A DNA stretch of 64,000 nucleotides. Source: Rhabdophis nuchalis. Taxonomy: Eukaryota; Chordata; Lepidosauria; Squamata; Natricidae. A program made the translations under genes and the position numbers. Positions within the stretch are counted from its first letter, which is position 1. Each line of letters starts with the position of its first letter. A model generated the notes under the pieces. The model was not told the DNA's origin. It saw only the letters and a program-made list of their open reading frames with translations, and made no database searches. Location of the stretch: NCBI GenBank assembly GCA_039707465.1, contig CM077643.1, positions 45,574,605 through 45,638,604 on the forward strand, given 5' to 3'. Below are positions 32,931-43,893 of the stretch, one piece after another.

Positions 32931-35398
32931 CTTGTCTTTATCTCCGGCCAGTGGAGGAGTGATCTGGGAGTAGGGGACTTAACGATCACTCCCCTGTCAT
33001 GGTCAGATCACTCTCTCCTGCGACTAGACTTCCCAACCACTACACCCCACTGCGGGGAGGCGGAGCTGGATATTCCACAATGGTTCCGCCCCAGGCTCCT
33101 GATGGATCCGGAGAGATTCCAGGCGGAGCTTGGGCCAATACCGGGAACTCGACTCGACTGAGGTCCTGGTGGCCGCCTGGAATAACGTGACCACTGGGGC
33201 CCTGGACCGGGTCGCGCCCTTGTGGCCTCTCACGCATCGCCGATCTGCCCTGGCCCCTTGGTTCTCTGAGGAGCTAAGGGCATTGAAGCGAGGCAAGAGA
33301 TGCCTGGAGGGTATTTGGAGATCCACTCGCGCCGAATCTGATCGAACACGCGCTAGGTCCCACTTAAGGACCTACCTCGTGGCAATAAGGGCGGCAAAAC
33401 GTAACTATCTTGCCGCCCTTATCGCATCCGCAGATAACCGCCCTGCCACCCTGTTTAGAGTAACCCACTCTCTTCTGCAACAGGGGCCACGGGAAGTTCC
33501 TTTACAGGGTCGTGCAGAGGAGTTCGGTCAATATCTGCTGGACAAAGTCGCTCAGATCCGGAGCGAACTGATCTCCAATGAGGTAGATCCGGGCAGGCAA
33601 TCGGGGGCAGGTCTTGAGACCGTTTTATGGGAAGACTTTGACTTTGTGACTCCTGATGACATGGACAGGTTGTTGGGATGACTGAATGCTACCACATGTT
33701 TATTGAACCCGTGTCCCTCCTGGCTAGTACTGGCCTCCCGGGAGGTTACACGAGGCTGGCTCCAGGAGATAGTGAATACATCTCTGAGTGAGGGGTCTCT
33801 TCCGGCCACCTTGAAAGAGGCGGTGGTGAGACCCCTCCTCAAGAAGCCCTCCCTGGACCCAGCATTATTGGCCAACTACCGTCCAGTCTCCAACCTTAGC
33901 TTTCTGGCTAAGGTTGTAGAGAGTGTGGTAGCTCAACAGTTCTCCCGACACCTGGAGGAAACCGTCTATCTAGACCCGCGCCAGTCCGGCTTCCGTCCCG
34001 GGCACAGCATGGAGACAGCATTGGTTGCGTTGGTTGATGATCTCTGGAGGGCCCGAGACAGAGGTTGCTCCTCTGTCCTGGCCCTATTAGACCTCTCAGC
34101 GGCTTTTGATACCATCGACCATGGTATCCTCCTGCGCCGGCTGGAGGGGCTGGGATTGAGAGGCACTGTATTGCAGTGGTTCTCTTCCTACCTCTCTGGC
34201 CGGTCGCAGTGTGTATTGACAGGAAGGCAGAGATCGACCTCGAGGCCCCTTTTATGTGGGGTACCTCAGGGCTCGGTTCTCTCACCCCTCCTGTTTAACA
34301 TCTACATGAAGCCGTTGGGTGAGATCATCCGTGGCTTTGGGGTAGAATACCATCAGTACGCTGACGACACTCAGCTGTACATTTCTACCCCTGGCCACCC
34401 CAACGATGCTGTGGAAGTGCTGTCTCGGTGTCTGGAGGCCGTGCGGGTCTGGATGGGGAGGAACAAACTCAAACTCAACCCGTCCAAGACTGAGTGGCTG
34501 TGGTTTCCGGCATCTCGATATAGCCAACTAACTCCATCGTTGGCTATCGGGGGCGAGTCATTGGCTCCCGCGGAAAGGGCCCGCAACTTGGGCGTCCTCC
34601 TGGACTCACGGCTGTCCTTAGACGACCATGTGACGGCCGTGGCCAGGGGGGCCTTTTATCAGGTTTACCTGATAGACCAGTTGCGCCCCTTTCTAGATCG
34701 AGCTGCCCTCCGCACGGTCACTCAAGCCCTCGTTATTTCCCGCCTAGACTACTGCAACGCCCTCTACATGGGGCTCCCCCTGAGGTGCACCCGGAGACTC
34801 CAGCTAGTGCAGAATGCAGCCGCATGGGGGATTCTGGGAGTCTCTCATTACTCCTGCATAACACCTCTCCTGCGCGAGCTGCACTGGCTGCCTGTGGTCT
34901 TCCGGGTGCGCTTCAAGGTCGTAGTTACCATCGTCAAAGCGCTCCATGGCTCAGGTCCTGGTTACTTGAGAGACCGCCTCCTACCACATTCCTCCCTTCG
35001 ACCTGTCCGCTCTCACAGAGTTGGCCTTCTCAGGGTGCCGTCAGCCGGTCAATGCCGGCTGGCGACCCCCAGGGGAAGAACCTTCTCTGTGGCAGGTCCG
35101 ACACTCTGGAACGACCTCCCCCCCGATATCCGTACTATCACGGACCTACGACTCTTCCGTCGGATGGTAAAAGTTCATCTCTTTCGTCTTGCCGGCCTGA
35201 CATAGATTAGGGACTATTTTAATTCGGTATTTATGGTTTTAACTATTTATTCAATTTTAGCACAGTCGTATTGATTTAATTGTTTCTTAAATTTTGTATA
35301 TTGTAGGGTTTTATCTTTCTGTGCACCGCCCTGAGTCCCTTTTGGTGAAAAGGGCGGTATATAAATTGAAAATAAAGTAAAGTAAAGTAAAGAAGGAC
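32931..35398 (+). mobile_element. L2-clade LINE (outer copy), RT and 3' end
   Basis: Continues the element begun at 29440. Encodes the endonuclease end, then 33130-33681 and, after a stop at 33679-33681, 33703-35205 (500 codons) with [27 protein letters not shown] and [10 protein letters not shown] intact. The 3' UTR ends GCGGTATATAAATTG and an (AAAGT)n tail. The separation of the two halves by an inverted L2 gives a relative order of insertion. Confidence 0.9.
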
Positions 35399-35828
35399 TC
35401 AGGGCGGTGTACAGCCAGAATAAAAACAAATATACAAAAGTTAAAAAAGCTTTTAAAAAACATATTAAACCTTGGCCGAAACGTGGAAAAAAACCCAAAC
35501 TAACCCTGATTAAAATTTATAAAAATTTAAATTTAAAAATCATGTTTTATGCCAGCCCGGCTTGTTGGAAGAAAAAGATTTTGAGACCACGGCAGAAGGT
35601 GCAGAAGTCAGAGATACTTCTTAATTCCCTGGGCAATTCGTTCCAGAGGACAGGTGCTCCCACGGAGAAGGCTCTCCCCCTGGATGTCGCCAGTCGACAT
35701 TGTCTAGCCGACGGCACCATGAGGTGCCGTCTCTATGGGAGCGTACTGGCCGGTGGGAGGCTCTTGGTGGCCGAAGGCGATCTCGTAAGTACCCCGGTCC
35801 TAAGCCATGGAGCGCTTTAAAGATAGTA
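35399..35828 (-). mobile_element. L2-clade LINE 3' end, divergent subfamily
   Basis: Inverted 3' end: GGACTCAGGGCGGTGTACAG at the terminus, then GCCAGCCCGGCTTGTTGG and remnants of the C-terminal coding region (TTCGTTCCAGAGGACAG; GCCATGGAGCGCTTTAAAG). It abuts the tail of the previous element. Confidence 0.78.
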
Positions 35829-36296
35829 ACTACTTTTCACTGCTTCTTGGCATGATTTCTCAAATATTACTGGAAAGGATTCTGATGTGACTTTTGTGAT
35901 CTCTTTAGGACAGTTGAACATCATTGAACTGATTCTGGAAACTTAAATTTCACTTGTGATAAGCAGATGCTTCCTAACCACGCTCTCTTTTAAAGTTTTT
36001 TTTTTCCAATTCCACTTTAAAAAAAAATAAATAACTCAAATCAGCGAACCTACCTAATGTTCCTTCCTCCTCCTATTTTCCACAGAATAGCAACTGTGTG
36101 AGGTGACTAACATTTGTCATTGTGTGCCAGAATGCAATGCGTATGTGACACACACACGCACACCCCGCGTTTGCCTTAGTGACCCCCCCATGCTCCCCCT
36201 ACTTCCCATGCATGCATGTGTGACCTCCCCGTGCTCTCCCGCCCGCCCCCACACATGCTCACATGATCCCCCCCAGACTCCCCCCAACACCCCACA
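35829..36296. other. no gene recognised; C-rich stretch
   Basis: The second half (36145-36296) is rich in CCCCC, ACACAC and CATGC motifs and may be a fragment of the hAT families just downstream. No gene is seen. Confidence 0.4.
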
Positions 36297-36509
36297 CAGA
36301 GGTGGGTTCGGCACGGATCAGTAGTGGTCTGGCAGCCTAGGTCACTGGGACCAGCAGCGACCCAGGCCTGCCATGCCCCCAAACTGGTTCCCTGGACACC
36401 GCTGCTGCTATCTTGTTTTTGAGTTCTGCACATGCGCAAAACAATTTTAATTTAACTGTGCCTGCACACCCAGTGAACCGGCAGTAAGGCCAGCCAGAAC
36501 CCACCCCTG
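36297..36509. mobile_element. hAT-like non-autonomous element, old
   Basis: Ends CAGAGGTGGGTTCGGC and GCCAGAACCCACCCCTG are imperfect inverted repeats of the CAGTGGTGGGTTC family. The flanking 8-mers agree only partly, and every difference is a transition. Confidence 0.5.
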
Positions 36510-36529
36510 ATCCTGCACATGTGTGCCTG

Positions 36530-36695
36530 ATCCCTCATGCTCCCCCTTGCCCTCGGCACATGCACAACAGAGACCAGCTGACCAGTGGGAGGCACATACA
36601 CATGCGTGATGGAGCTGAGCTGGGGCAATGACTCGCGTGCCAGCAGAGGGCTCTGCATTCCACCTGTGGCACATGTGCCATAGGTTCGCCATCAT
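36530..36695. mobile_element. hAT fragment of the CAGTGATGGCGAACC family
   Basis: The right end TGTGCCATAGGTTCGCCATCA is the reverse complement of the left end of the complete element at 47182. The other end is not identifiable. Confidence 0.5.
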
Positions 36696-36726
36696 GGGCC
36701 TACAGTCACCTAGCCAGCATTCATAT

Positions 36727-36912
36727 CAGGGGTGGGTTTCTGCAGGCTCGCACCTACTCGCGAGAGCCGGTTGGTGAAATTTAGAGAACCGGTGAGAGGG
36801 GGTTCCACCAGCGTACCTGGAAGTAAATCTGGCCCGCCGCTGCCAGTGACCCAACGGGAAGGAAAGGAAAGGGAAGGGAAGGGAAGGAAGGAAGGAAGGA
36901 AGGAAAGAAGGA

Positions 36913-36996
<84 letters not shown>

Positions 36997-37172
36997 ATTT
37001 ATCATCACAATTAAGTCCAAAATTTTGGTTGCTAAGCAAGAGCGTTGTTAAATGAGTTTCACCACATTTTAAAATGTGGCCACTCCCACCCTGTCCCATG
37101 ACTGCCAAGCCACACCCACAAAATAGGCCACACCTACAAAGTAGGTTCTAAAAAATTTGAAACCCACCACTG
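36727..37172. mobile_element. hAT non-autonomous element containing a microsatellite
   Basis: Ends CAGGGGTGGGTTTCTGC and GAAACCCACCACTG with a perfect 8-bp duplication ATTCATAT (36719-36726 and 37173-37180). The interior holds a purine microsatellite and the GCCACACCCACAAAATAGGC region typical of this family. Confidence 0.85.
36858..36996. repeat. (GGAA)n(GAAA)n microsatellite
   Basis: Starts with GGAAAGGAAAGG and GGAAGGAA units and turns into about 24 GAAA units. It lies inside the hAT element. Confidence 0.93.
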
Positions 37173-37254
37173 ATTCATATCTAAACTGGGCATAGAACTC
37201 ACAGTCTCCTGGTATTAGTCTGATTCCTTAACCATTAGACCAGCCTGGCTCTTT

Positions 37255-37577
37255 ATTTTTTATTTTTATTTAACTTAGATTATCATTCTATCTTATGTCT
37301 TTGATTCTACTTAGGTCCCTCTGAAGATCGTTCTTGTTTGGGGAGAAGACCAAAGCAAAGTAAGAATGGAAGAGCTCTATCCTCTTCCTGTATTCTTTTC
37401 CTACTTTACCCTCTTTTCATAGCCCTCCCTTCTGCCATAGCCAATATAGCCTTTTGTTGATTTTAGTATTCTTTGTGAAGCTATGCTTTTGTAATGCTTT
37501 AGCCTTTCTGATTTTCTGTAGATATATGACACTTGCTGGCACACTTTGAAGGTTCTACTCATCTTCTATTTCTTGTA
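37255..37577. other. no gene recognised
   Basis: AT-rich sequence between SINE copies. No supported feature. Confidence 0.4.
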
Positions 37578-37926
37578 TAAAAGGTCAAGGTTCACCTCGC
37601 ACATATGTGCTAGTTGAACCCGACTCTAGGGGGTGGTGCTCATCTCCGTTTGAAAGCCAAAGAGCCAGCGCTGTCAGAAGACGTCTCTGTGGTCATGTGG
37701 CCGGCATAACTAAATGCGCACGGAATGCTGTTACCTTCCCACCATAGGTGGTTCCTATTTTTCTACTTGCATTTTTACATGCTATCAAACTGCTGGGGTG
37801 GCAGAAGCTGGGAAAAGTAATGGGAGCTCACTCCATTATACGGCGCTAGGGATTCGAACCCCCAAACGTCCGACCTTTCTGATCAACAAGCTCAGCATCT
37901 TAGCCACTGAGCCACCTTGTCTACAT
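37578..37926 (-). mobile_element. Sauria SINE
   Basis: Minus-strand SINE with GGTGGCTCAGTGGCTAAG head, GGTTCGAATCCC-like B box (GGGGGTTCGAATCCCTAG) and the CTAGAGTCGGGTTCAAC Bov-B-like tail. No clear target duplication could be drawn. Confidence 0.83.
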
Positions 37927-38737
37927 CCCTTTAAACTCTTAGCTTAGCCTAAAGCTCTCTCTTTGCCAGCCCTGCAAGTCCAAGAGAGGCACGCTCATAG
38001 CTGAAAAAGTCTTTGCACAATCTGATTACTAAAGTACTGAAAGAGCTTTTCGCTTCTTCCTTCCCAAGCAAATTCAGATAAAATTAAGGATGTTTAATAG
38101 CCTTAAATGAATGAATGCAAAAATATTGGCTGTTTTCATGTCACAGAAACAAGTTGAGTGAACCTTAAAGCTTGCTGAAACATCCAACATCTTTTATAAC
38201 TCTGTTACAGAATAGTCCAATGAAGATGAAATATGCACAAAATTTGAGAGAAATAGGATCTCCTCCCCGAGGTATGTCCTCAGGTACAAAACAAAAAATA
38301 TATTTTGGTGGAAATACTTAGAAAACAGTTCCAAAAATGTTTAGAACAGGAGATAGTTTACAGAGATAAATGCATTCAGTTAGGGGTGGGGTATTATTAT
38401 TATCAAGTGCCATTTATTTGATATTATTTCTACATGCTGTCTTGTCTTACAATATAGGATGCTTAAACCAATTAACAATTATAAAGGGAAATGAACAAAA
38501 AACACGAAGCAGTTAAAAAGCCATTAAAGTTAATTAAAATATTTTTTTAGAAACCCTGAAATTTCTCATCAGTAATAAGTTTAAGAAAAATCAAGGAAGT
38601 TTGCTTGAATGTCTTCCCCAGTGGATGAGTCTTATTTCATCTCTGGTAGAATTCACATTTTGGAAAACCTGCTGAAAAAGGGAGTCCCGTATACTGTAGC
38701 TATGATATAGCAATCTAAATATTGCTATTAAATTATG
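37927..38737. other. no gene recognised
   Basis: AT-rich intergenic sequence. Confidence 0.45.
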
Positions 38738-38745
38738 TGTTAACT

Positions 38746-38876
38746 CAGGGGTCTGCAGAGTCAGCTCTTTTAAGACTGGTGGACTTCAACTCCCAGAATT
38801 CCCCAGCCATGCTGGCTGGGGAACTCTGGGAGTTGAAGTCCACCAATCTTAAAAGAGCCGACTTTGCAGACCCCTG
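38746..38876. mobile_element. 131-bp foldback hAT MITE
   Basis: CAGGGGTCTGCAGAGTC at the left, with its complement ending GCAGACCCCTG at the right. Inner arms are GACTTCAACTCCCAGAATTC and the complementary GGGAGTTGAAGTCC. Perfect 8-bp duplication TGTTAACT (38738-38745 and 38877-38884). Confidence 0.9.
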
Positions 38877-38935
38877 TGTTAACTTATACAACCTTTTGCA
38901 ATTTTGACTCTGGGGACTGGAGAATTGGAACTGGG

Positions 38936-39329
38936 ATATTCTTTATTGACCAAGTATGATTGGACACACAAGGAATTTGCCTCTGGTGCATAAGCTGTTA
39001 ACGTACATACAAACAACAATGTGACAAGTCATAGATCATCATCCATAAAATCATAGATCCAAACAACAAATGACCAATCATAAGATAGTAATAGGAGAAT
39101 GTAGTAAGAAAGATGAGAAAGTGAGAAAGGTGGGAAAGATTAGAAGATGAAAGGGATAATAGCAGTACAGCCCTACTACATGGGTGAATATCTTTAAGCA
39201 TAAGATAGAGTGGTGAGAATTAGATATTTGACAGAGTGGTGGCATGGGGGAATCTATCTTTGTGCCTAATTGTTTTGGCATGAAATTAAAGATACCCTGA
39301 ACAGCTCCTTGTAAAGATATGGGCGTACC
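38936..39329 (-). mobile_element. L3/CR1-like snake LINE 3' end
   Basis: Inverted 3' end: TTCTTTATTGACCAAGTATG, ATTGGACACACAAGGAATTTG and GGTGCATAAGCTGTTAACG. The rest is eroded, with TTGACAGAGTGGTGGCATG still readable. Same family as 60328-61075 but without a long microsatellite at its end. Confidence 0.75.
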
Positions 39330-39343
39330 TATGCACTATAGAA

Positions 39344-39687
39344 GGGACATGGTGGCTCAGGAACTAAGACACTGAACTTGTTGAAAGGTCAGCAGTTCGG
39401 CGGTTTGAATCCCTAGTGCCATGTAACAGAGTGAGCTCCCGTTACTTCGCCCAGCTTCTGCCAGCCTAGCAGTCCGAAAGCACATAAAAATGCAAGCAGA
39501 AAAATAGGAACCAACTTTGGTGGAAGGTAACAGCGTTCCATGCACCTTCAGCATTTAGTCATGCCAGCCACATGACCATGGAGATGTCTTTGGACAGCAC
39601 TGGCTCATTGGCTATGAAACAGAGATGAGCACCATCCCCTAGAGTCGAAAACAACTAGCACATATGTGCGAGGGAAACCTTTACCTT
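39344..39687 (+). mobile_element. Sauria SINE
   Basis: Plus-strand copy: GGTGGCTCAGGAACTAAG head, GGTTTGAATCCCTAG B box, CTAGAGTCGAAAACAACTAG Bov-B-like segment and ACCTTTACCTTTA tail. Perfect 14-bp duplication TATGCACTATAGAA (39330-39343 and 39688-39701). Confidence 0.9.
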
Positions 39688-39729
39688 TATGCACTATAGA
39701 AATATTTGCCATTGCTTTCTTCCAATTGA

Positions 39730-40220
39730 CGACCATCTTCAAAGCGCTCCATGGCTCGGGACCTAGTTATATGCGAGACCGTCTTCTGCCCCATACATCC
39801 CTTAGACCGATACGCTCCCACAGAGAGGGCCTTCTCAGGGTGCCGTCGGCCGGACAGTGCCGGCTGGCGACACCCAGGGGAAGGGCCTTCTCTGTGGCAG
39901 GTCCTACCCTGTGGAACGACCTACCCCCTGAACTCTGCACCATCACCGACCTCCGCCTCTTCCGCCAGTGTTTAAAAACACACTTATTTCACCAAGCCGG
40001 CCTAGGATAGCCTCTACTGTGACGAATTTTAGATAGTTTTAATTGGGGGATTTTAATTGGTTTTAGCGCAGGTTACCATTTAATAGATTTTTAAATTTAT
40101 ATGTTTTGTATTATCTTTGTATGCTGTTTTTAAATTCCTGTGCGCCGCCCTGGGTCCTTTTGGAGAAGGGCGGGATATAAATTGGATAAAATAAAAATAA
40201 ATAAAATAAAAATAAATATA
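39730..40220 (+). mobile_element. L2-clade LINE, 3' end fragment
   Basis: Encodes [20 protein letters not shown] through WNDLPPELCT and FHQAGLG with an open frame to 40010. The 3' UTR follows, ending GGCGGGATATAAATTGG, then an (AAATAAAAT)n tail. Confidence 0.88.
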
Positions 40221-40901
40221 TCTTTTTTCTTCGATTTTTTCCTTTGAGGATATTCTGATGGACTTCCATTCAGGTACTAACCAGAACTGTCCATCTTCTG
40301 AGCCTAGACAAGAACAGCCAGTGTCACATCTAAGACTCTTGAAGAGGTACTTTTCCCATGTATTCTTGTACTCTACTTAAAGTTTCTTTACATGTTGGGG
40401 CATGATGGGGTAGTTATTTGCTGATGACTTTTCAGTAATAGACTGACTTTTCATTTTGTAATGAAGCTCAAAAAGTTTGCATGACATCTGTTTTGTTATG
40501 CGAGCGCCTGAAAATCCCAGGCTGTTTTACATTTGTGCTGTTCCGTTGTCTTCCCTGTATAATATTTTCAGCTATCTCATTATGATGTTTGTTTTAGCAT
40601 TACCCTAAGAATGCTTCTCTTAGAAATAAATATATAAATAAATACATCTCACACCTTGAGTCTGATTCTGCTATGCCCTGCCATCTCCTGGTCACTTGTG
40701 GCAGCTCTCCCTGATTTCAATTAGTTGATTAGTCTTTCCCACCTCTTCATCCCACCTCTAATAATAACATCTCTTACCATTGAACATTTGAGAGTAGGAG
40801 CAGTCATTGGACCTCATATTCCGTGCAACCTGACAGATGCCAAAATGTCAACTTGGAGGTTTAAAAATTAACCTTCCTCGGCTACCATGGAGCTTTGTAT
40901 A
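40221..40901. other. no gene recognised
   Basis: AT-rich sequence. No supported feature. Confidence 0.45.
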
Positions 40902-40909
40902 CTGTAGTT

Positions 40910-41054
40910 CAGTGTTTCTCAACCTTGGCGACTTTAAGTCCTGTGGACTTCAACTCTCAGAATTCCCCAGCCAGCTATGCTATGCTATGCTGGCTGGGGG
41001 ATTCTGGGAGTTGAAATCCACAGGACTTAAAGTCGCCATGGTTGAGAAACACTG
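40910..41054. mobile_element. 145-bp foldback hAT MITE
   Basis: Ends CAGTGTTTCTCAACCTTGGC and CCATGGTTGAGAAACACTG. Inner arms GACTTCAACTCTCAGAATTC and GGGAGTTGAAATCC, loop with three TATGC units. Perfect 8-bp duplication CTGTAGTT (40902-40909 and 41055-41062). Confidence 0.9.
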
Positions 41055-41062
41055 CTGTAGTT

Positions 41063-41587
41063 GGAGAGAGAATGGTATTGTAAGTATCACATCGGTGGCT
41101 GTCAAGTGAACACAAGAGTCAGTTGGCTGTGTGTGTAAAACAGAAGAATACAATTCAGATTCATTTCATGTATAGCAGAAAGTATGAGAGTCTTGTGATA
41201 TCAGCACTGTATCATGGCTGCATTGAACCAGTGAACACAATTGTAATGGGAGTTGAGGTTTAGCATATCTAAACGTCACCAGATTGGAGAAGATTGATCC
41301 AGATGGAGTCCTTGATATCCCGAGACTTTGCAGGAAATTGGTTCGGAAATTGGTATGTCTCAAATTGGCCTTTGCCTCAAATGGTTACATACATGAGAGA
41401 GATTGGGAGATGATCAGAATGCATAGGAAAGATTGATACCCAAAATGCTTAAACACATTGCAGACCTCTGAGGTTATAATAGGTATGGGGTAATGGGTAA
41501 TGAAATATCTGCAAAATATTTTGCAAAGAAAACAACCAAGCTCCCATTTCAACCCTGAGCTACAAATACTCCCCTTTAGTAGAAATC
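41063..41587. other. no gene recognised
   Basis: No supported feature. Confidence 0.45.
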
Positions 41588-41740
41588 TTAAAAATAATTT
41601 TTATTAAAGGGGATTTTAAGAACTACAGAAACATAGAAGGAACAATAAAAAAATGTAAAAGAAAGTGAATAACCAAAACAAGAAAAAGAAAGATAGCTAA
41701 GGAAGCAGGTTTCAATCTTCTTTGCAGCAGCAGAAGATTC

Positions 41741-41820
41741 CGCCGCCCTGGGTCCCTCGTGGAGAAGGGCGGGATATAAATCGAATTAAAATAAATAAAT
41801 AAATAAATAAATAAATAAAG
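41741..41820 (+). mobile_element. L2-clade LINE, terminal 80 bp
   Basis: GCCGCCCTGGGTCCCTCG, AAGGGCGGGATATAAATCG and an (AAAT)n tail. Only the extreme 3' end, inserted in the L1 3' UTR. Confidence 0.8.
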
Positions 41821-42013
41821 TTACAAACATAGCAATCACCATCGCTACCCTCCCATATTGCATATCATAGTCCCCTTCTTCCCACAAAGAAACCTTTTTA
41901 ATCAATAAATTCCCAAATTAGCAATTCATTTTTATTCATTTTCAACAATGTCTATAAATGGCCTCCTGTCCTTTGTAAATGTAATTGTATTTCCCTCTTT
42001 TATCAAACAAGTC

Positions 42014-42436
42014 AATACAATACAATAGCAGAGTTGGAAGGGACCTTGGAGGTAATCTAGTCCAATTCCCTGCCTAGGCAGGAAGCCATATACCGTTTCA
42101 GACAAATGGCTATCCAACATCTTCTTAAAGACTTCCAGTGTTCGGGCATTCACAACTTCTGGTGGCAAGCTGTTCCACTGATTAATTGTTCTAACTGTCA
42201 GGAAATTTCTCCTTAGTTCTAAGTTGCTTCTCTCCTTAATTAGTTTCCACCCATTGCTTCTTGTTCTACCCTCAGGTGCTTTGGAGAATAGTTTGATTCC
42301 CTCTTCTTTGTGGCAGCCCCTGAGATATTGGAACACTTCTATCATGTCTCCCCTAGTCCTTCTTTTCATTAAACTAGACATACCCAGTTCCTGCAACCGT
42401 TCTTCATATGTTTTAGTCTCTAATTCCTTAATCAGG
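42014..42436 (-). mobile_element. CR1 LINE 3' end inserted in L1
   Basis: Inverted (ATTGT)n tail at 42016-42025, then the CR1 3' UTR and the C-terminal coding part (LQELGMSSLMKRRTRGDMIE, RTINQWNSLPPEVV). The flanks TTGACCTG and TTGACTTG on the minus strand look like a short target duplication within the L1 codons. Confidence 0.88.
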
Positions 42437-42900
42437 TCAATTTAGCCATTTCTGCAAACTCAGCCACCTTCACAATCCACTCTTCCATTACTGATGCTTT
42501 TGTAATCTCCCATCTTTGCATCTATAATAACCTTGCTGCAATTACCATATATAAAACCAATCATCCATAAGCCTTTTCCAGTTCAGCATCCAAAAAATCC
42601 TAAGAAGAAATTTTTTTCTTCTGATCATTAATTTTTAAAACTCTCTGCATCACCATATGTATTTGTATCCAGTATCTTTTGTCTTTTTCACAAGTCCTCC
42701 ATGCATGATAAAATGTCCCTTTCTGTTTTTCACATTTCCAACAATGATTACAATTACTTTTATATATTTTAGACAATTTCTCTGGTGTCACGTACCAACA
42801 GTACATCATTTTTTTTTAAAGTTTTAAATTGTAAGGCAACATGAATTCCAGGCTTTTTAATCACATTCTCTCCCATTGATCCATTGGAATATTATAACCA

Positions 42901-43112
42901 ACTAGCCGGCCTAGCATAGTCTCTAATACTGACTTGTAGATAGTTTTTAAAATGGGGATTTTAATTCGGTTTTAGCACAGGTTTTGAGTTGAATAAGTTT
43001 TTTAAAAATAGTTTTATATGTTTGTATGTTTTTAATGTTCCTGTGCGCCGCCCTGGGTCCGCTTGGAGAAGGGCGGGGTATAAATTCAATAAATGCAAAT
43101 ACAAATACAATA
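42901..43112 (+). mobile_element. L2-clade LINE, 3' UTR
   Basis: Starts at the last coding triplets (AGCCGGCCTAGCATAG), then the TTTTAGCACAGG block and GGGCGGGGTATAAATTC, with an (AAATAC)n tail. Confidence 0.85.
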
Positions 43113-43556
43113 ACCCAAAATCATTGGCCCATTTTACCTTCCATTCTTTAAGTCTTAGAATTAATAATGAAGATACTGAAGTGGTAGGTAGCTTTTGCCA
43201 TTTAGGATTAACTATTAATTGTAAAGAAATAAGCAATCAAAACAATATGCTGCAGAATAGCACTTGATAAAGCAGCCATGAAGGCCTTGGAAAAGATATT
43301 CAGATACTATCACGTGTGTATTCCTACTGTATAAAGATCAGAACAGCACAAGTAATGCTGTTCCTTGTGATAGTTTGCAGAAATGAAAGTTGGATGAGTA
43401 TTGATGCTTTTTAAGTTTGGTATTGAAGAAGAAATACCATGAATATTATAATGGACCACCAAACAAACCAATCCAGATTTCTCACACCAGGCACAAATGA
43501 CAAGGCTCAAATTATCCTACTTTGGATACATTATGCAAAGACCTGGCTCTCTAGAG

Positions 43557-43691
43557 CAGGGGTCTCCAACCTTTGCAACTTTAAGTCTGAAGGACTTCAG
43601 CTCCCAGAATTCTCCAGCCAGCAAAGCTGGCTGGAGAAGTCTGGAAGCTGAAGTCCTTCAGACTTAAAGTTGCAAAGGTTGGAGACCCCTG
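43557..43691. mobile_element. 135-bp foldback hAT MITE
   Basis: CAGGGGTCTCCAACCTTTGC at the left, the complement at the right, with an inner arm around CTCCAGCCAGC. Left flank CTCTAGAG (43549-43556), right flank CTCTAGAA (43692-43699), which is shared with the next element. Confidence 0.9.
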
Positions 43692-43699
43692 CTCTAGAA

Positions 43700-43893
43700 C
43701 AGTAGTCACCAATCAGTGGTCGGTGGGCCACTGGTCATCCGTGAGAAAATGTTAGTGGTCCACAGAAAAATGATTTGCATTTTTTATATTGCACTAAATA
43801 CTATTTATCTTTTATGTAATCATATTAGTGGTGCGCGGGATTTAAAATTATGAATTTAGTGGTCCCTGAGGTTCAAAACGTTGGTGACCCCTG
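43700..43893. mobile_element. hAT non-autonomous element, abutting a MITE
   Basis: Ends CAGTAGTCACCAATCAGTGG and GTTCAAAACGTTGGTGACCCCTG-type (last 15 bp TTGGTGACCCCTG), AT-rich centre. Flanked by CTCTAGAA (43692-43699) and CTCTAGAG (43894-43901). Confidence 0.87.

Larger units (their letters stand above)
36700..37254 (-). mobile_element. CORE-SINE relic split by a hAT
   Basis: In reverse complement, AGAGCCAGGCTGGTCTAATG (tRNA-like head, 37254 down) continues to 37173. After the inserted hAT it resumes at 36726 with GAATGCTGGCTAGGTGACTG, the CORE-like segment. The hAT target duplication ATTCATAT lies inside it. Confidence 0.5.
41588..42890 (-). mobile_element. L1 LINE 3' part, split by two later insertions
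   Basis: The minus strand from 42890 encodes the L1 ORF2 C-terminal domain: WYVTPEKLSKIYKS, then NCNHCWKCEKQKGTFYHAWR (the CCHC-like region) and WIQIHMVMQRVLKI, then AEFAEMAKLT near 42440. A CR1 (42014-42436) interrupts this. The last L1 codons resume at 42013 (LTCLIKEGNTITFTKD and PFIDIVENE). The 3' UTR, with an 80-bp L2 tip at 41741-41820, runs to about 41588. Stops and frameshifts show that it is dead. Confidence 0.75.

Noticed and set aside
36710..37108. Open frames over the GAAA/GGAA repeat
   Set aside because: Low-complexity Lys/Glu or Phe/Leu/Ser repeats inside a hAT element.
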